NCBI GenBank assembly: GCA_951804985.1
Contig: OX638132.1
Location: 23,350,617 to 23,414,616, forward strand
Origin: Dryomyza anilis
Taxonomy: Eukaryota; Arthropoda; Insecta; Diptera; Dryomyzidae
DNA length: 64,000 nt
Direction of reading: 5' to 3'
This document shows, one piece after another, positions 24,834 to 36,800 of the stretch (its first letter is position 1; every line of letters starts with the position of its first letter). The translations under genes were made by a program, and so were the position numbers. The notes beneath the pieces were generated by a model, which made no database searches, was not told the DNA's origin, and saw only the letters and a list, made by a program, of their open reading frames with translations.

Positions 24834-25399
24834 TTCGTATCGATATCGTTACGAGATCGATGCGAGTAGATGGAGAAATCACACGATATCGGACCCGTTC
24901 TCGTAACGATATCGAGCGTCAAATTGGACCTAGATGGTTGGTAGATACCGGAACGTTCTGTCGGAGTTTCCTCGTTACGAGAAGTTTTTCGAAATCAGAA
25001 CGATATCGAAGAACAAAAATGATTGAAGTTCGAGATTGCTGCGAAAAATATTACGATATCGATTTGATAAATGTTTAAATATCGTATGTTCTCAAAGAAT
25101 TTGAATGTACGAAAATGTTTAAAAATTAGAATCGTGAAAGCAACGAGATCGAACCATTTTATTGAAGTTATTCGAGAAAGCTTTGAGGTATCGAAGGTCT
25201 CCGAGACATGGCGGACTGGGTATTCATTGCGAGAAATGGCATCGATATCGGAAAAATTCTTCGACATTTCGCAACATTTTCGTTACGATATCGAAACAGT
25301 TTGGTATACTGGGTCGCATATGAGTCGCACGATGCGAGTTTTTTTCGCATGCGTGCTCTCACAGTGTTCGCAGAGTGACCGCATTTTGCTATCTGGGTG

Positions 25400-26990
25400 A
25401 TATAGATTTATGAAAACCATACAGATATTTATTTAACGGATTTTTGTAATAGTTTTAAAATAGATTCCCTATTATAAAAAATAGAAAAGATATATTGGTT
25501 TAACAATTACAAAAGCATGAATTCAGCTGATATATCTGAGGGAAGTCGTTATGTCGAGCTAAGATTTATTTCACTTTACGCACAAGATTTATGATCCATA
25601 TTCTAAAAAGTCAAATATAACGACATTTTTATATTTTGACCAAGGATTCGTAGTTTTAACTCTGCGTATAACTTAATGCATATCACTCAAATTATAATAA
25701 TGCTATTTTTCCTATAAGTGTTTTTATATTATTTCAATATATATTATTTCAATTTATATTAGGTTATATTCAATTCTTCTCTACCTATATGTCTTAATTT
25801 TCCTCAAAATCATCCTCACATTTCTCTACTTCTTAATTTCCTTGGGAACTACTATTCGATGCAGCAAAGCATCAAATTTATCGCATACGCTGACATTTTG
25901 AGTGACTGTCTGATTGATGAAGTTTACTCCGGAGTTGACTGAGTAATTGAATGGCATCGATCATGCTCCATCCTTGCTATTTGTCTGGCTATACATCCTT
26001 ATGTCTGTCTCGATATCTGTCAGTCTGTAGTTTTCGCTATGTATCTTATGACCTCGAGACATGCAATGGCCGCCTAGTTCTTGCGTCCACATGCAGCAGG
26101 AATAGAGTATAAAATATTTATGCGCATATCTCTTCCTGTAGAAATCATCCGTTGGCATTGAATAATTTCACTGGCTGGCGCCCTTTCTCCCTCTCTATTC
26201 ATGAACACCCAACAAAAACATCCTCACTAAGTCCTGTACTTGTGCCTTATTTATGATTATCAACTATCCTGTGAGTCGTCAGGATCATTATCCGGTACTT
26301 CAGTTGCATGCTGTATTTATGCTGATTGTGCGCATTCGTCTTCCTTGTAAGTCGTGGCTTTTCCAGCAGAAACTGCTTCGTGTTGCTTCAGTTCTCGTAC
26401 TCGACTAAGCAGTCGGGTTTATTTATTAATATTTTGTAAGCATTTTGTTTGGCAATGAATCCAACCAAAAGTACCTCTCTCACTATCGTTGCCCGAATTC
26501 ATGGCGTTGACAGGAATTATGTCGTTGTTTTTATTTTGTTTTTGAGCTTCCTGAAAAATATGAGTTTTTCTTATAATCTGTGTGCAGAATAAATGATACG
26601 GATTTTGTATTGGTGTATTGTAAATAAAATTTTAAAAACAATGCAATTTTTTTTAATAAATTAAATGCAATTTTGATATCTTTCAAGATTGCAAGTATTC
26701 GATTATTTTCAGGAATATTAAATCCAAGGGACCTCTGGACCACTTTAAAGGTAACCACATAATTTATAACGTATGTGTACACATTGTAAATAAAGTTCAC
26801 ACTTTCTAATAGTACAACCTGGTATGTGATTTAGTTTATCTTACAACATATCAAAATAATGTAATGTAATCGGCTTCTAACGAAATAATTGGATACTTTT
26901 TCCTTCATAGTTTGGGTTCTTATAGTGTTATGAAAATATAATACCGAAATTACCATCCAAAAAATAAAATTATACACCAAACATCTCAGT
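25400..26990. other. non-coding DNA with a balanced, complex island
   Basis: The segment 25850-26510 is noticeably less AT-rich than its surroundings, has no repeat partner and contains TTTATG words that resemble Hox/Caudal-type sites. No frame with a domain exists. A cis-regulatory module is the simplest guess. Confidence 0.35.
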
Positions 26991-26993
26991 AAG

Positions 26994-27640
26994 CCATTCG
27001 TTTCGATATCGTAACTAGATCAATGCGAGAAAAAGCAGAATTTACACAATATCGCACACTTATCTTAGTGATATTGGGTCTTACATGGTAAGGAGAGTTC
27101 GACACGTTACGTCGAAATTTTTTCGATACGAAAATTTGTTAAAATCTCCACGATATCGCTTAAAAGAAAAATGAAATTTCGAGATTGCTTCAAAATGTTT
27201 TGCCATTTCGATGCGATAAATTTTAAAATATCCTCTTTTGTCAAAGCACCCTGTCTGCCATTCGAACCGATATCGCTTCGAGACTGTTTAGAGATGTCGA
27301 TAAATTCATACGATCTCGATTACGATTTCGTATCTGTATTATACTAAAATCTTTCTAAAATCTACGCAGATATCGGAACGAAACGAGAAAAAAAAACGAT
27401 TCTGAATCGAAATCGAATCGAATAGAATATCGACATTGATATTCTAAAACATTGCGATATCAAGGTGATAAATATTTAAATATCGCATCTTTTTTAGTTT
27501 TTATTATACGAACAATTTTAAAAATTATTAGTGATTAAACAACGAGATCCAACTATTTTATACCAGTTGGTAGAGAAAAAACTTTGAATTTTATCGAAGT
27601 CATTCGAGAAAGCTTTAAGGTGGGGATGTCCAACTGCGCG
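26994..27640. mobile_element. ATCGATATCG-rich foldback family, copy 3
   Basis: It starts GCCATTCGTTTCGATATCG, has a second similar start at about 27258 (GCCATTCGAACCGATATCG), and ends with CATTCGAGAAAGCTTTAAGG as in the 23-25 kb cluster. Decay is strong. Confidence 0.65.
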
Positions 27641-27870
27641 ACTGACTGCGCGGGCAAACCAGTGATAGGCGAATGCTAGGTGAGTGGTATCTACGCGGAT
27701 TGCAACACAGAAATGCGTGGGGATTTATTTGTTGCATTTTGAAGAAATTCCGGGAAATTTAAACCTCTATTTAAAAGTTTCATTATTTCAGCTTGGTTTT
27801 AACAGATATATTGCTTTTTCTTAATTACTACAATATAAAAATTTCATAATTTTAAATAATTATACATTTT

Positions 27871-28502
27871 TATACCCTACACCTATGAGGTACAGGGTAT
27901 ATTAAGTTTGTGCAGATATTGTAACGACCCTTAGGAGGAGTGTCCGGTATGGAAAAGTATAGGTATTCTTGATCAGCATAACTACCCGAGTCCGTTTAGC
28001 CATGTCCGTCTGTCTGTCTGTCCGTCTTGCTGTCTTGCTGTCCGAATACAGAATAACTTGAGAAATACTGATCAGAATGCGATGAAATTTCGTCTCAATA
28101 TATTTTAGCCAAAAGTAGGAACTGAGTTTGAAAATGAGCCAAATCGGTAAACGGACACGCCCACCTCCCATACAAGTCACTTATATATAACTTTTTGGGA
28201 ACCAATAACTCGAAAATTATTAGATATATATTTATAAAATTTAAAACATATAGTTAGAATTCACCTAAAAATATATGTTCAAAAAATGGGCGTGATCCGC
28301 TCACATTTGAATTTTTTTTAATTTTTTACCAAATTTTGTAGTGGAAATTTTAGTCGTAAATTATTAAAAATTTGCCCACCAAGGTATACCACTAATATAT
28401 CCAACAAGAGTGTAGGGTATTCCATAGTCGGCCTGACCGACTATAAAAGTCCGCCCCTTGTGACCGAACTTACCCATGTGACCTAACCTTCCCAACTCGT
28501 TT
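27871..28502 (+). mobile_element. family A mini-me-like element, copy A2
   Basis: It closely matches A1 over its first 400 bases, including the CTGTCTGTCTGTCCGTC run, but is about 200 bp shorter in the second half. Both ends are present: ACCCTACACCTATGAGGTAC and CATGTGACCTAACCTTCCC. Confidence 0.85.
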
Positions 28503-29341
28503 TTCATAACATTTTTACAATTTTTGTTTTCAAAAAAAAAAAGAAAATATATTATATGTTATTATTTTGTAAAAGTTTTGGGATATAAAATTTGTGTCTA
28601 AAGTGATAAAAATCTCAAACTTAACTATATTCTAAATATATCTATTTATTTCACATATTTGCCCTATTTTACTTAAAAAATGATGCAAAACTGAAGGAAA
28701 GAGTGTGCGATGAGAGTACGGTGTAACAATGTAAAACCAAACCTGACATAAATACAATTCGTTGTTTTGTAAAAGAAATGTACATAGAATTACACACAAA
28801 TACTGTATTTTATGAAAAAAAAAATATTATAGCTTTTAAAACCAATCTTATATTTTCTTATTTTGTTTATAAAACAGGACAATGTAACAAAAAATTGCAA
28901 AAGAGTTAATATAATTATTAATCTTTGTTTTTAATTCCTAAGATTTATCAAAATATACATTAATCGTTTACATACAAAATATACAATAATAAATGTAAAT
29001 TTAAATATTTAAATCAAGAATAAAATTCTAAGTTCCACTGTAAGCAGACGTCTTTAACTTTACGCATTCAACCCCAGTAGAAAATAGATATTGTCGACCA
29101 ATTCTTAAATTTTCTTTATTTAGCTATTTTTAATAAAAACAATCATTCTTTAAATCTATCTAATAAAAACAACATAAAAGGATATTTTTGAACAGTACCA
29201 CATAATTAAAAAAAAAATTGTTGCAATTCTGAAAACTACCCAATTCATTTATTATTATTCTATCTAAAATAAATTTAAATGCCCCAAAATAAGTTTCAGA
29301 TAAAAAAAAAACATATAGTCAAAAATTCTATTTTATATTAA
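28503..29341. other. AT-rich non-coding DNA
   Basis: Nothing recognisable is seen. Confidence 0.5.
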
Positions 29342-30425
29342 ACTAGCTGGACCCATACAGGACACGTGCAAATATTATGTGAATGCAAAGTTATTGAGCA
29401 ATTTTATTAATATAAATAAAATTTTTATTATTTATATCAGGGGCCCGTTCTTCGCTGTGGACGTTTTTTTATTGGTTTTATAAATGTAGTAACCAAAACC
29501 ATACTAATTATCCAATAAAACAACTTTTCTCATAGACAATTCTTTCTCAGACTGTGCTTACCCGTAGAATTCTTCCCCGTAGAGTTTTTCCCAGTAGATG
29601 TTTTAGTGTGGTTAGTTTTAGCGTGGTGAGTTTTATAGTGGTGAGTTTTAGTGTTTTGAATTTTAGTGTGGTGAGTTTAAGTGTAGTGAATTTTATTGTT
29701 GTGTGTTTTAGTGTGTTGAATTTAAAAGTGGTGAATTTTAGTGTGGTCAGTTTACGTGGGTCAATTTGAATGTGGTGAATTTTAGTGTGGTGAGTTTTAG
29801 TGTGGTGAAATTTAGTGTGGTGAGTTTTAGTGTGTTGAATTTTAGTGTGGTGAATTTTAGTGTGGTGAGTTTTAGTGTGGTGAATTTTAGAGTTGTGAGT
29901 TTTAGTGTGGTGAAATTTAGTGTTGTGAGTTTTTGTGTGGTGAATTTTAGTGTGGTGGAAATTAGTCTGGTATATTTTAGTGTGGTGAATTTTGGTGTGG
30001 TGAATTTTAGTGTTGTGAATTTTAGTGTGGTTGATTTTGTTTTTGTTTTCTATCCTTTTTATTTTTCTGTTGTTTTTGAGTTATAGCTTAAGTTTTGTTC
30101 TTTTACTTTTGATTTTGTATTTGATTTTTGCTTTTGTTTTTGTGTTTTTGCTTTTGTATTTTTTTTTAGTATTTGAATTTTTTGTTTCATTTTCTTTGCT
30201 TGTGTATGTGCCGAGTTATGTCGATTTGAAAGTTTAGGTTGTATGGGAGGTGCCACGCCCCTTTGTCCAATCCCGCCCATATATAGCCTATGACACCCTC
30301 CGGACTCCATAGTATCCTGGTGCAAAATTTCAGTTAAATCGGTTCAGCGGTTTAGACGTGATGCTGGAACAAACAGACAGACAGACAGACAGACAGACCG
30401 ACAGACTGACAGACGGACCAAGAGT
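29342..30425 (+). mobile_element. Helitron-like/Helentron-type element, family H, copy H1
   Basis: Four sections are visible: a 5' block starting ACTAGCTGGACC; a minisatellite of TTTTAGTGTGGTGAG-type units (about 29610-30035); a T-rich section (30035-30200); and a 3' block with GTATGGGAGGTGCCACGCCC, GGTTCAGCGGTTTAGACGTG and a GACA run (30371-30418). The same order occurs inverted at 60228-63085. A conserved 5' block, internal tandem repeats and a microsatellite tail fit non-autonomous Helentron/DINE-type elements, but no RepHel protein is present and the class is inferred. Confidence 0.75.
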
Positions 30426-31171
30426 GATACATTTGTGATATGTGATACATTTAGAAATGAAAAAAATTAAAATAAAAACAATTTTCGAATTTACAATTTT
30501 ATATTTACTAAACCACTTGAGATAAAACGGTTTTCTGTTTATAATTTATGTATTAATTTTTTATAAAAGTCACTTACAAATATTTTAATTTCATGATAAA
30601 ATGTACAATCTATATATAAATACGTAAAGTAAATTCTTCAAAAAAAATCATGTTCCAGTCTATATCTTTAAAACTAATGAAGATATTTTCTCATCTAAGC
30701 ACATCTCAATGTAATCTTTTCATAAACAAAAGTATTTTAAAAATCGGATAAATTTTTGGATTTTTTACAATTTATAAAAATTGTTCATGAAAAAATCTCA
30801 ACTTTACTGATATTTATCTCCATTAGCATTAAAGATACAAACTCCAATTTTAAAAGTTAAGTTCTCTTAAATTCTCTCTGTACAACACTTTTTAAAATCG
30901 GTTGAGTGGTTCCGAAAATCCTGAATTTCACTCGATTTAAAAGCGTTTGGGCACACTGTGCATCGTATCGGACGGGGTCAATGCCCGTACGGGCTGAATT
31001 GTGCATCCCAATTTTAAGGCATCGTGGGTATCGTGGGCAGACGGGAATGTTGTTGCTTTTCCTCCATGATTTTTTTTTCGGTGTATTTATATTTATGTCT
31101 TCTTTGGGGTCTTTTTTCAGTGGAGTCAAAATTGACAGCGCCTATGCGTAACGGACAATATACAGTACCAA
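30426..31171. other. AT-rich non-coding DNA, more balanced after 30890
   Basis: The last 280 bases are more balanced and could be the 3' remainder of the decayed non-LTR element that follows. No motif proves it. Confidence 0.35.
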
Positions 31172-31857
31172 TTACACAAGGATATTAGGACCTGAACTTT
31201 TAGAATGGAGATTCTGAAGTGATTCCTCAGTGCACAGTGTGCATTTCGGATCGATCGTACGTACAAGCGTGATCAATTTGGTGGCGCGTGTTCTGAGCGT
31301 GGTCTTGTGAATATTGAGATTCTTGAATCTAGTGCTACTAATTACAATGTTTCGTGCTACGGCGAAGTCGATCAGCCTCATTCCATTGTCTGAGGTGTTG
31401 TCGTGGAGGCTGAATTGTCCAACTGGTAGAGCAAAGATATCCTCATGGCCCAAAGATATTCTCATGGACCTCATGTCGGGGGCAACGCTCATAGGCTTCG
31501 TGGAGGCGCTCATAGAGGTCTCTGTGGTTTCATCGTATTTCTTATTCTTCGGAGCGTGCGCACAAATTAGGCTGATGTGGAAGTATATAGCCATGATACA
31601 GATTGTTGCCAGTCGTTCGTTCACGGGTGTAAACCTACAGATCAGGTGGCGGAGTCTCTTGCCGAATATAAATCTACATCCAAATTAATGCCTCTCCGCA
31701 TGGCAGTTGTAAATGTCACAGGATGCCTGTTTAGAACAGTCCTGTTCTGTCCATCGCAAGGCTGGTTCTATCAGCCTTGTATATATCAAGGACATAAACC
31801 AGCTGGATAGTGGCACCTTTCCTATAAAGGGTTCAGACGTTCCAGGTACATATCCCT
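31172..31857 (-). pseudogene. RTE-type AP-endonuclease pseudogene
   Basis: The protein would nick target DNA for reverse-transcription-primed insertion. On the minus strand the frames show, in order: TWNV-stop-TLYRKGA near 31845; CDIYNCHAERH-stop-FGCRF near 31700; NERLATICIMAIYFHISLIC near 31620; and DNTSDNGMRLIDFAVARN near 31390, then STRF and LNIHK near 31330. These are hallmarks of the endonuclease often annotated as craniofacial development protein 2-like in insects. The catalytic GDFN-type region between the middle blocks is lost. At least two in-frame stops and several frameshifts rule out function. Confidence 0.82.
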
Positions 31858-32142
31858 AAATCATGGTCCAACAAACGTATGCATGAGATGTCGTCGTGTT
31901 TTCGGGTCGTTGTCCATAGCATGTTGTCTGTTTTCGAGCCTAACGCACAACCCCCATTTTGGAGGACCAATATCCCTGTCTCTTTTGTCCCCGAACCCTT
32001 TTAACCTGATCTTCAGCTGGTTGCTCTGGTTAAAAGGGTTCACCAACGCAAAGGTGAGACTAGGAATTGTGTAGAAGAGCCTATGGTTAACTAAAAGGAA
32101 TAAGTTTACTAAATTGCTCATGAAATACACCATTTTGAACAC
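31172..32142 (-). mobile_element. fragment of an RTE-clade non-LTR retrotransposon
   Basis: On the minus strand the apurinic endonuclease domain of an RTE-like element is recognisable (31172-31857). It is preceded by about 285 bp that resemble the leader usually found before that domain in fly RTE copies, from memory. Reverse transcriptase and the 3' end are not detected, so the copy is broken and dead. Confidence 0.7.
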
Positions 32143-32327
32143 CTTTTTGATTCGATGTATACGATTTGATATATACTATTAAATAATTCGTATATCCAAT
32201 TAATTATATTTACAGAATTAATTATTTTTATTAAATAATCCAATTTGCTATATTTACATTCAATATTTGTTTCTGTGTATTACAAATTTTTCCACCTTTT
32301 TGCTAGTTTTTTTAAATGCAATTTTTT

Positions 32328-32410
32328 ACTAGTTTAAAAATGCAGTTTTTTTGTAATATTGACTAGTTTAAAAATGAAGTTTTTTTGTAATATTTACTAG
32401 TTTAAAAATG
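32328..32410 (+). repeat. 34-bp tandem repeat
   Basis: Units starting ACTAGTTTAAAAATG begin at 32328, 32362 and 32396, exactly 34 bases apart, with the third incomplete. Confidence 0.9.
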
Positions 32411-34304
32411 CTTGTAAAAGCAGTTTTTATTTGTTATATTTTTTATTTTAAACCCTTTCTAATTTGCCATTTCATGCTGCTGCCTTTTTTTAAATGTTTA
32501 TACATTTGCGTGATACGCTGTCGTGACACGCCAAGGTTTTTTGTTATTTTATAAAAAAAAATACACCTATTATTAAGTCTTTTGTTGCTTCACACAATGC
32601 CAGATGTCAAAATATGCTCACAGAAAATGCATGCAATATAAAAGAATCATAGGGGAATTTTTATTAACGCGATACAAACATTTTTTTATCGTTTAATTTT
32701 TTAAATTATTATTTTATATTTTTTTAAAGGTTTTATCGATAAAACTTATTATTTGCGACTGCATCCTTTGATGTCCTCGCGCATATGTCGCATTGGAATT
32801 GTTTTCGGGCTGTATTTTTTAGTTCTCTTTTATGTGAAAAATGCTTAGTGCTTGAATTAGTTTTTATTCGACCAGCAAATAAGCACTTCATTGACCGCTA
32901 TTAATATTTTATCTCACGCGCATAATGCCGACGAAATTTATGGCCATCGTTTGCGAGAAACTAAAAATTGCGATATATCTTCGAAGCATTAAACATAAAT
33001 CTATGCCAAGCCATAAGCATGATCGATGTTGTTGTTATTTCGGTTATTATTGCTCTTGTTGTTGTAACCTAGGCACGCAATAAAAGTGTTAGTATGTGTG
33101 TCTGTCTGTCTATATATTAAGGATACACGTAAGGATGCTGCTAAAAATTTGTAGCATTTAAAATAGCAGCAGGCTAATAATAAAAGGCTTACGTTGCATA
33201 AGTAGGTTGTAAATCTTAGGACCAACAAGAGCTCAAATAAGGGCCAACAATATGAACAACAACTACAACAACATTTAGACATAAACAGATACGCAAATAC
33301 ATGCAAACACGCATAAACACTCACCCATAAGTAATAAACTAAATTTGCATAATATTTTTATGCGTTTACATTATTTTATAACTTCAACATATTTTCTCGT
33401 CGGTCTCACATATGTGGGACGGCGTACGTTCGGTCATAAAAGGACCATAATTCTGACGAAGACTGTGCTGCACAGTTCTCCAAACCAAACAAACAGATAG
33501 TCGGATAGATAGGCAGGCAGACAGACAGACAGACACACCGTTTTTCTACATTGTAGTCTTCATATGTTGAGGGTTTGCCTCACACAACTCAATAAAGCAG
33601 ATAATTTTATGCTACAAGTTCAAAATATTTTTCTCCATATTTAAATATAAAATGTCCGACTACAAAAAGGGAAAGAAGAATACTTTTCAAATAAAAATTT
33701 TACCTTACGTCATAAAACTTCATTTTACTGCAAGTATATTTTTATTTAAACAAATATTTAAATTTCGGTAAATGGTATTATGTATAAAGAATCAACTATA
33801 TTTTGGTTAAACAAACATATCAAAATGTCAAATGAAATAAAACATAAAAAAATCCGTAAGAAAGCAGCCAATTATATCGCTCATTTCTTAAGTAAATTTG
33901 CAGTTTTATTTTGTTTGGACATTCTGACAATTTCACTTAAGCGTAATAAGCTCCAGCTTAAATGTTAATACACGGTCCAAAATTTAGGTTAATTTTTCAA
34001 CTTTGAAAGTTTGTATATTTAGCCTAACCAAAACCAATTCAATTTTTAATTATTAAAGTTGATTCAATGTATATAATGATATACATATAAAAGTTTAAAA
34101 ATTATAGTTTTATGTTGAACTAAATAAACATTTGAGTTACTTTTATAAATAAAGGTTAAAAATTGTATTCGTATTTCCTTAACTAAGCCGCACGCTTGGG
34201 AAATTTAAACTTTTATGTTAGAAATTCTTTCATATTTTTAATAACAAAAAATATTAATTTATATTAATTGATTTCATTTCATTTTATTATTTTTTATATC
34301 TTCC
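32411..34304. other. non-coding DNA with possible regulatory islands
   Basis: The stretch 32480-33340 is complex, with AATTTATGGCC, TTATCGATAAAAC and GTCTGTCTGTC words, and has no repeat partner. A GACA run lies at about 33510-33530 after a GTCTCACATATGTGGGAC dyad near 33404. The rest is AT-rich. No gene is seen. Confidence 0.4.
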
Positions 34305-34480
34305 CCATAAAATTCTTCCCGGTAGAATTCTTTCCCGTAGAATTCTTCCCCGTAGAGTTTTCCCAGTAGAAGTTTTAGTGTGGTGAGTTTTACTGTGGTG
34401 AACTTTTGTGTGGTGAGTTTTAGTGTGGTGAATTTTGGTGTGGTGAATTTCGGTGTGGTGAGTTTAAGAAATTTTGGGTG
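34305..34480 (+). mobile_element. Helitron-like family H fragment H2
   Basis: It carries the end of the 5' block (GTAGAATTCTTCCCCGTAGA, CCAGTAGAAGTTTTAGTGTG) and six or seven units of the GTGTGGTGAGTTTTA minisatellite. The opening block and 3' end are missing. Confidence 0.75.
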
Positions 34481-34539
34481 GTTGATACCCTGGTGTAAAA
34501 TATCTATAATAACTAATATCTAATAAAAAGAGTAAAAAA

Positions 34540-34584
34540 AGGTCTCAGGTTCAAAACTCTTGCCGAGAATTGAACCTGAGACCT
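34540..34584. repeat. hairpin with B-box-like arms
   Basis: Arms AGGTCTCAGGTTCAA (34540-34554) and their exact reverse complement (34570-34584) enclose a 15-base loop. The GGTTCAA core resembles an RNA polymerase III B box. Confidence 0.85.
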
Positions 34585-34671
34585 CAACCAATTTTAGTAA
34601 GTATGTTTTTTTTTTAATATCTACTAAGATTCACAGCACTTAGACGATATTGTGGTTAATATCACTACGAG

Positions 34672-34752
34672 CGCCCATGCACAAGCCAGGATTCGAACCC
34701 GAGACCTTTAGAATGCAAGTTCAGCGCGCTACCTCTGGAATGCAGCGGCAGG
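34672..34752 (-). other. tRNA-like fragment (probable SINE head)
   Basis: On the minus strand an imperfect A box (GGTAGCGCGCTGAAC) is followed by a perfect B box GGTTCGAATCC at about the spacing of a tRNA. The flanks do not form an acceptor stem, so a functional tRNA is unlikely. It lies 90 bases from a B-box hairpin. Confidence 0.55.
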
Positions 34753-34847
34753 CTTACAATAAAAAATATTTGAAATACATAAATTTTTCAGCCATACCAG
34801 GTAAACAAAAATCAACCAACATGTTTACAAATCGTTTTTAACCAAAA

Positions 34848-35372
34848 ACCAGTTGGGAAGGTTAGATCACATGGGAAATTTTAAAGTAGGTGTAATTATG
34901 ATAGTTAGGATTATCAAAATTATAGTCGGTCTAAGCCGACTATAAATACCCTACACATATGTGTGGTTACCATTCAAAGTGATATATAGGTCACCAGGGT
35001 ATACGAATCCTGAAAATAACTACAAACATTCAATCGCTGAAGAATTTCCATTCATTTGATACCCATATTTACAAATGGGTAGGTGTACCGAATTTCGATT
35101 TTTTTTTTTAATGAACCACAGGTCTTTTCGACGGAAAACATTATTATCACGTACTTGAGCATGATGTCAAAATATATTTGACCAAAAAAGTTTACCTAAG
35201 CACGTATACATAAAAATTGATCTTTATATGTACATTTTATATGAGGTATTTGAACATAAGTGGTCGGATCATAGGTCACAATGAACCGATCTCGCCAATT
35301 TTTTCGCACATACAGCGTAGGTATATTAGTAGTCTAAGTTATAAGTTTCATTTATCTAGCTCTTCAATTTCA

Positions 35373-35403
<31 letters not shown>

Positions 35404-35568
35404 TACAGACAGAGAGACGGACAGACGGACATCGCTAAATCGACTCAGGAGGTCATGCTGACCAAGAATATATATACTTTTCCATAACGGAGATGTTTCC
35501 TTCTGGGTGTTACAAACGGCGTACCAAACTGAATATACCCTTTCACTCTTAGTGTAGGGTATAAAAAT
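34848..35568 (+). mobile_element. mini-me-like element, family B, copy B2
   Basis: Nearly identical to 6482-7218 from ACCAGTTGGGAAGGTTAGAT to TAGTGTAGGGTATAAAAAT. The GACR run (about 35373-35430) has a different unit composition, and about 20 bases just before it are missing. Confidence 0.88.
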
Positions 35569-35599
35569 TTGATATATGTAGGTTTAAAAAAATAATTTT

Positions 35600-36515
35600 A
35601 GACATTCCTTTCGATATCGTTACGAGATCAATGCCAGTGGAAGGAGGCGGTACAGGCACATTCCCGTAGCGATATCAAGAGTCAAATTGGTCACATCCCT
35701 ACGGGGAAACGAACCGGTTCTAGACTAGACACGTGACTGGTTCCTCGGAGATAGTTAACCGGTCCTAGTTCTGGCTCTTTTATATGAAATCAACCGGCAA
35801 CTTTAAAACGGCGTTGTCCTAGGGAGGGGTCAATTAACACCTGCTGCAGACCTTTAGACCTATCACAGAACTGGTCTTCAAAATCGTGTTCTTTGACCGA
35901 TACCTCTAGACCAATCACAGAACTAATCCTCAAACTCCTGTTCTGTGACTGGTATCAATTCAGTATTAAAAATGTTTGTGTTTACTTTTTTTTATTGTTA
36001 CTTTTTATATATTTTAAATTTTACTTATTTTATTTTATTTTATTTTATTGTACATTTACATTGTATTTTATTTTACTTTCTTCTTCAAGCATTCACATTT
36101 CATTAATTATTTCCCCTTGCATGACTTCATTACAATCACTTGGAAGACATGCTGAATTTAAAACAATGCACTATCGAAAAACAGCCTACGAATTATATAC
36201 GCATTAGTTGCAGCGTGTAAATAAGTCTAGTGACTATGGCGCCACCTAGTGACTTGTCGTTGCACTAGCGACATATTTAGCATTGACACGATTCATCTCT
36301 TCATGCAGACCTTTTGACCTATCACGGACTGGTCTTCAAGAACTTGTCCTTAGTCGGTACCAATAGTACCGGTCACGTATTAGGTAGTTTTAAATCAATT
36401 AACACCTTTTTCCCGCAGGGATGGTAGTGCGATATCAATGCATTCTACTAGAGTTATAGAGAGGTTCTTCGAAATCAGAACGACATTTAAAATTCGAGAT
36501 TGCTTCGAAAAATAT
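35600..36515. mobile_element. ATCGATATCG-rich foldback family, copy 4 (interrupted)
   Basis: The left part, with CGATATCAAGAGTCAAATTGG, and the right part, with TTCGAAATCAGAACGAC and TTCGAGATTGCTTCGAAAAA, match consecutive sequence at 24911-25050. They are separated by the 724-bp element at 35697-36420. Confidence 0.7.
35697..36420. mobile_element. TIR element nested in the foldback repeat
   Basis: The ends CCCTACGGGGAAA and TTTTTCCCGCAGGG are inverted repeats of about 13 bases. Inside, TGCAGACCTTTAGACCTATC near 35851 recurs almost unchanged near 36304. A TTTTA run lies at about 36018-36048. No clear target duplication or transposase is seen. Confidence 0.65.
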
Positions 36516-36605
36516 AGACCCTAATGCTAGAACCATTTTTTTTTTTGAAATAAACTAAAATATTTGTACCCCAAAGCGGAATACCATGTATAATAAAATA
36601 AATAA

Positions 36606-36800
36606 ACAAATTAATACTCACACCAATGTAAGCGAATACTTACAAACACCAAATTAAGCGAATATACACACCAAAGTAAGCGAATACACACAATTTCAGA
36701 GTGTCGCAACTGTTGCCAGCAAATGCGATTGCTAATATGAAAATCTGTACGCTAATGCAATTATTAATTTAGTCAGCGCTGTTTCAGCAAAAATGTACTT
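36606..36800 (-). repeat. dispersed repeat, family L, copy L1
   Basis: Read on the minus strand it has a body with CTAAATTAATAATTGCATTA and then tandem GTGTATTCGCTTAC units. An inverted homologue lies at 42665-42880. Confidence 0.75.

Larger units (their letters stand above)
23016..25399. mobile_element. nested inverted-repeat (foldback) cluster
   Basis: Outer ends read AGATAGCAAAAAGGCG at 23020 and its near inverse CGCATTTTGCTATCT near 25396, each followed inward by TCGCATGCG-type sequence. Inside, an ATCGATATCG-rich element starts CCCAGTCTGCCATTCG (about 23536) and ends TTTGGTATACTGGG (about 25312), again inverted ends. A second junction of the same inner family lies at 24798-24833. An AT-rich stretch (about 23770-24590) interrupts it. 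No transposase frame is seen. Confidence 0.75.
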
